This document shows positions 62,752 through 64,000 of a stretch of DNA of 64,000 nucleotides, in pieces; the first letter of the stretch is position 1, and each line of letters begins with the position of its first letter. The notes under the pieces were generated by a model. It was not told the DNA's origin, did no database searches, and worked only from the letters and a program-made list of their open reading frames with translations. Source of the DNA: Streptomyces sp. TG1A-8 (lineage in GTDB: Bacteria; Actinomycetota; Actinomycetes; Streptomycetales; Streptomycetaceae); NCBI RefSeq assembly GCF_030499535.1, contig NZ_JASTLB010000001.1, positions 4,588,001-4,652,000 on the forward strand, read 5' to 3'. Made by a program: the position numbers and the translations under genes.

Positions 62752-63914
62752 GAGTGGATGGACTCCCTGCACTCGGAGGACATGGACGGGCGGGTGCCGA
62801 GGAGTTCGCGGTAGAGGTCCGCGACCCTCGCGGCGGTGTGCCGCACGTCGTGCGTGGACAGGACGTACCGGCGCCCCTGCTCGCCGAGCGACGCGCGCAG
62901 CGGTGCGTCGGGCAGCAGCGCGGCGACGGCTCCGGCCAGTGCGGCGGGATCCTCCGCAGGGACGAGGCAGCGCGCCGTGAGGGCGGGCGGCAGGCTCTCG
63001 CGGGCGCCGTCGACGTCGGTGAGCACCACGGGCCGCCCGCAGGCCAGCGCCTCCAGCGGGGCGAGGGCCATGCCCTCCCAGCGCGAGGGCAGCACCACCA
63101 GGTCGGCGGCCCGGTACCAGGGCACGGCGTCGGCGACGGCGCCGGTGAAGTGCACGCGGGGGTGGGCCCGCCGGCGCAGCGCGTCCCGGTCGGGGCCGTC
63201 GCCGACGAGCACCAGGCGGGCGTCCGGCAGCGCGCGCAGCACGTCGGGCCAGGCCCGCAGCAAGACGTCCTGGCCCTTCTGCCGGCACAGCCGCCCCACG
63301 CACACGACGAGCGGGGCCACCGGGTCCGTGTCCGGCAGCAGCGCGGCGCGGGACACGCCCGCGGGCACGGGGGTGAAGCGGTCGGGGTCGACCCCATTGG
63401 GGACGACGGCGTAGGAGGCGCGCACCCCGGCGCGTACACCGGTGGCACGCTCGGCCTCGCTGACGCACACCACCCGGTCCGCCCAGCGCGCGCCCCAGCG
63501 CTCCCAGTGCAGGGCCAGCACGGCGGTGATCCCGCCGACCGCCTCGAACGACCAGGCGTGCGGCTGGAACACGGTCGGGATGCGTCCGCGGACGGCGAGC
63601 CTGGCGGCCAGACCGGCCTTGGAGCTGTGCGCGTGCACCAGCTCGGGCCGCACCTCGTCGATGAGCCGGACAAGCCGCCGCACCTCGCCGGGCAGTGCCG
63701 GACCCGGTGACCGCCCGGCCCGCCACACCCGCACGTCGGCGCCCAGTTCCCGCAGGTCCGCGGCCAGTCCGCCGTCGGGGCAGCCGACCGAGACCCGCAG
63801 GCCGGCCGCGAGCTGGGCGCGTGCGAGGTCCCGCACGACGCGGGCCACACCGCCGTCCGCGGGCTGCGCGAGGTGCAGGACCCGTGGCAGGGGCTCGGGT
63901 GCTGGCTGGTGCAT
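62748..63914 (-). CDS. GT4-family glycosyltransferase, first gene of the polysaccharide operon
   Basis: A 388-residue GT-B enzyme. The ATG at 63914 (MHQPAPEPLPRVLHLAQPAD) has GAGG about 9 bases upstream; the longer frame to 63971 lacks an SD. It has GGVARVVRDLARAQLAAGL, HAHSSKAGLAARLAV, VVPNGVDPDRFTP, CVGRLCRQKGQD and the donor motif P-S-R-W-E-G-M-A-L-A-P-L-E-A-L-A-C-G. It adds a sugar to the lipid-linked acceptor made by the next gene. All eight genes from here to 54352 run on one strand, most with four-base overlaps. Confidence 0.9.
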   Translation of the reverse strand: MHQPAPEPLPRVLHLAQPADGGVARVVRDLARAQLAAGLRVSVGCPDGGLAADLRELGADVRVWRAGRSPGPALPGEVRRLVRLIDEVRPELVHAHSSKAGLAARLAVRGRIPTVFQPHAWSFEAVGGITAVLALHWERWGARWADRVVCVSEAERATGVRAGVRASYAVVPNGVDPDRFTPVPAGVSRAALLPDTDPVAPLVVCVGRLCRQKGQDVLLRAWPDVLRALPDARLVLVGDGPDRDALRRRAHPRVHFTGAVADAVPWYRAADLVVLPSRWEGMALAPLEALACGRPVVLTDVDGARESLPPALTARCLVPAEDPAALAGAVAALLPDAPLRASLGEQGRRYVLSTHDVRHTAARVADLYRELLGTRPSMSSECRESIHS

Positions 63915-64000
63915 TCGCGGATTACCTCGCTCACGGGGCGCTCGGAACTGCGGGGTGGGTACGCGCCTCACACCGGCGCGCCCATGGCGACTTGGAGCGC

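Noticed and set aside
58082..63934. 1950-codon continuous minus-strand frame across the polysaccharide operon
   Set aside because: Only its last third is the flippase; the rest lies antisense or out of frame to four well-recognised genes, and the flippase has its own ATG at 59971.

Overview
This is chromosomal DNA from a Streptomyces or very close relative. GC content is very high with G/C-biased third codon positions, GTG starts are common, many genes overlap by four bases (GTGA/ATGA), and the markers fit: a short chaplin, a PucR regulator beside agmatinase, secreted S37 and GH3 enzymes, and a citrate synthase/RecD2 pair. From memory the order resembles the core of the S. coelicolor chromosome; I could not run an alignment.

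Layout. 1-8.4 kb: the 3' end of an acyl-CoA thioesterase, a secreted His/Asp/Asn repeat protein, a conserved protein, a PucR regulator divergent from agmatinase (speB), then a decayed stretch where a ThDP-enzyme pseudogene runs into fragments of a type I restriction methylase (HsdM) and a YgjP-like metallopeptidase, followed by two secreted proteins. 8.4-21.3 kb: a fused two-half ABC exporter, secreted enzymes (S37 tripeptidyl aminopeptidase, GH3 glycosidase), an MFS exporter, a TIM-barrel protein, and a LacI regulator facing a collapsed three-gene operon. 21.4-27.4 kb: a ribose operon on the minus strand (LacI regulator and RbsA in one open frame, an RbsC-RbsB fusion, RbsK, RbsD). 27.6-32 kb: RecD2, citrate synthase and an unexplained lower-GC intergenic region. 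32-36.2 kb: copper efflux (CopA, CopZ) under a CsoR-type promoter, a second composite pseudogene (MMPL plus alcohol dehydrogenase) and a BldC-sized DNA-binding protein. 36.5-43.8 kb: myo-inositol catabolism (IolE-like, IolC, an aldolase, IolB, IolD, MmsA) ending in a textbook terminator. 44-51.3 kb: an APC permease, a secreted-hydrolase/ABC-ATPase fusion with its ABC-2 permease, and a fatty acyl-CoA ligase. 51.6-64 kb: a short chaplin, a broken ATP-grasp gene, a GH26 glycosidase and an eight-gene, tightly coupled exopolysaccharide operon (two GT4 glycosyltransferases, polyprenyl glycosylphosphotransferase, O-antigen-ligase-like polymerase, MurJ-type flippase, deacetylase, chain-length protein, BioF2-type acyltransferase).

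Two themes stand out. The first is decay in place: four loci (about 5.1-6.1, 20.1-20.7, 34.9-35.9 and 52.2-53.0 kb) hold truncated pieces of recognisable genes, joined without any insertion sequence that I can see. The second is fusion of parts that are usually separate: regulator+ATPase, permease+binding protein, extracellular hydrolase+cytoplasmic ATPase, and two ABC half-transporters. No rRNA, tRNA, CRISPR array or intact insertion sequence was recognised.
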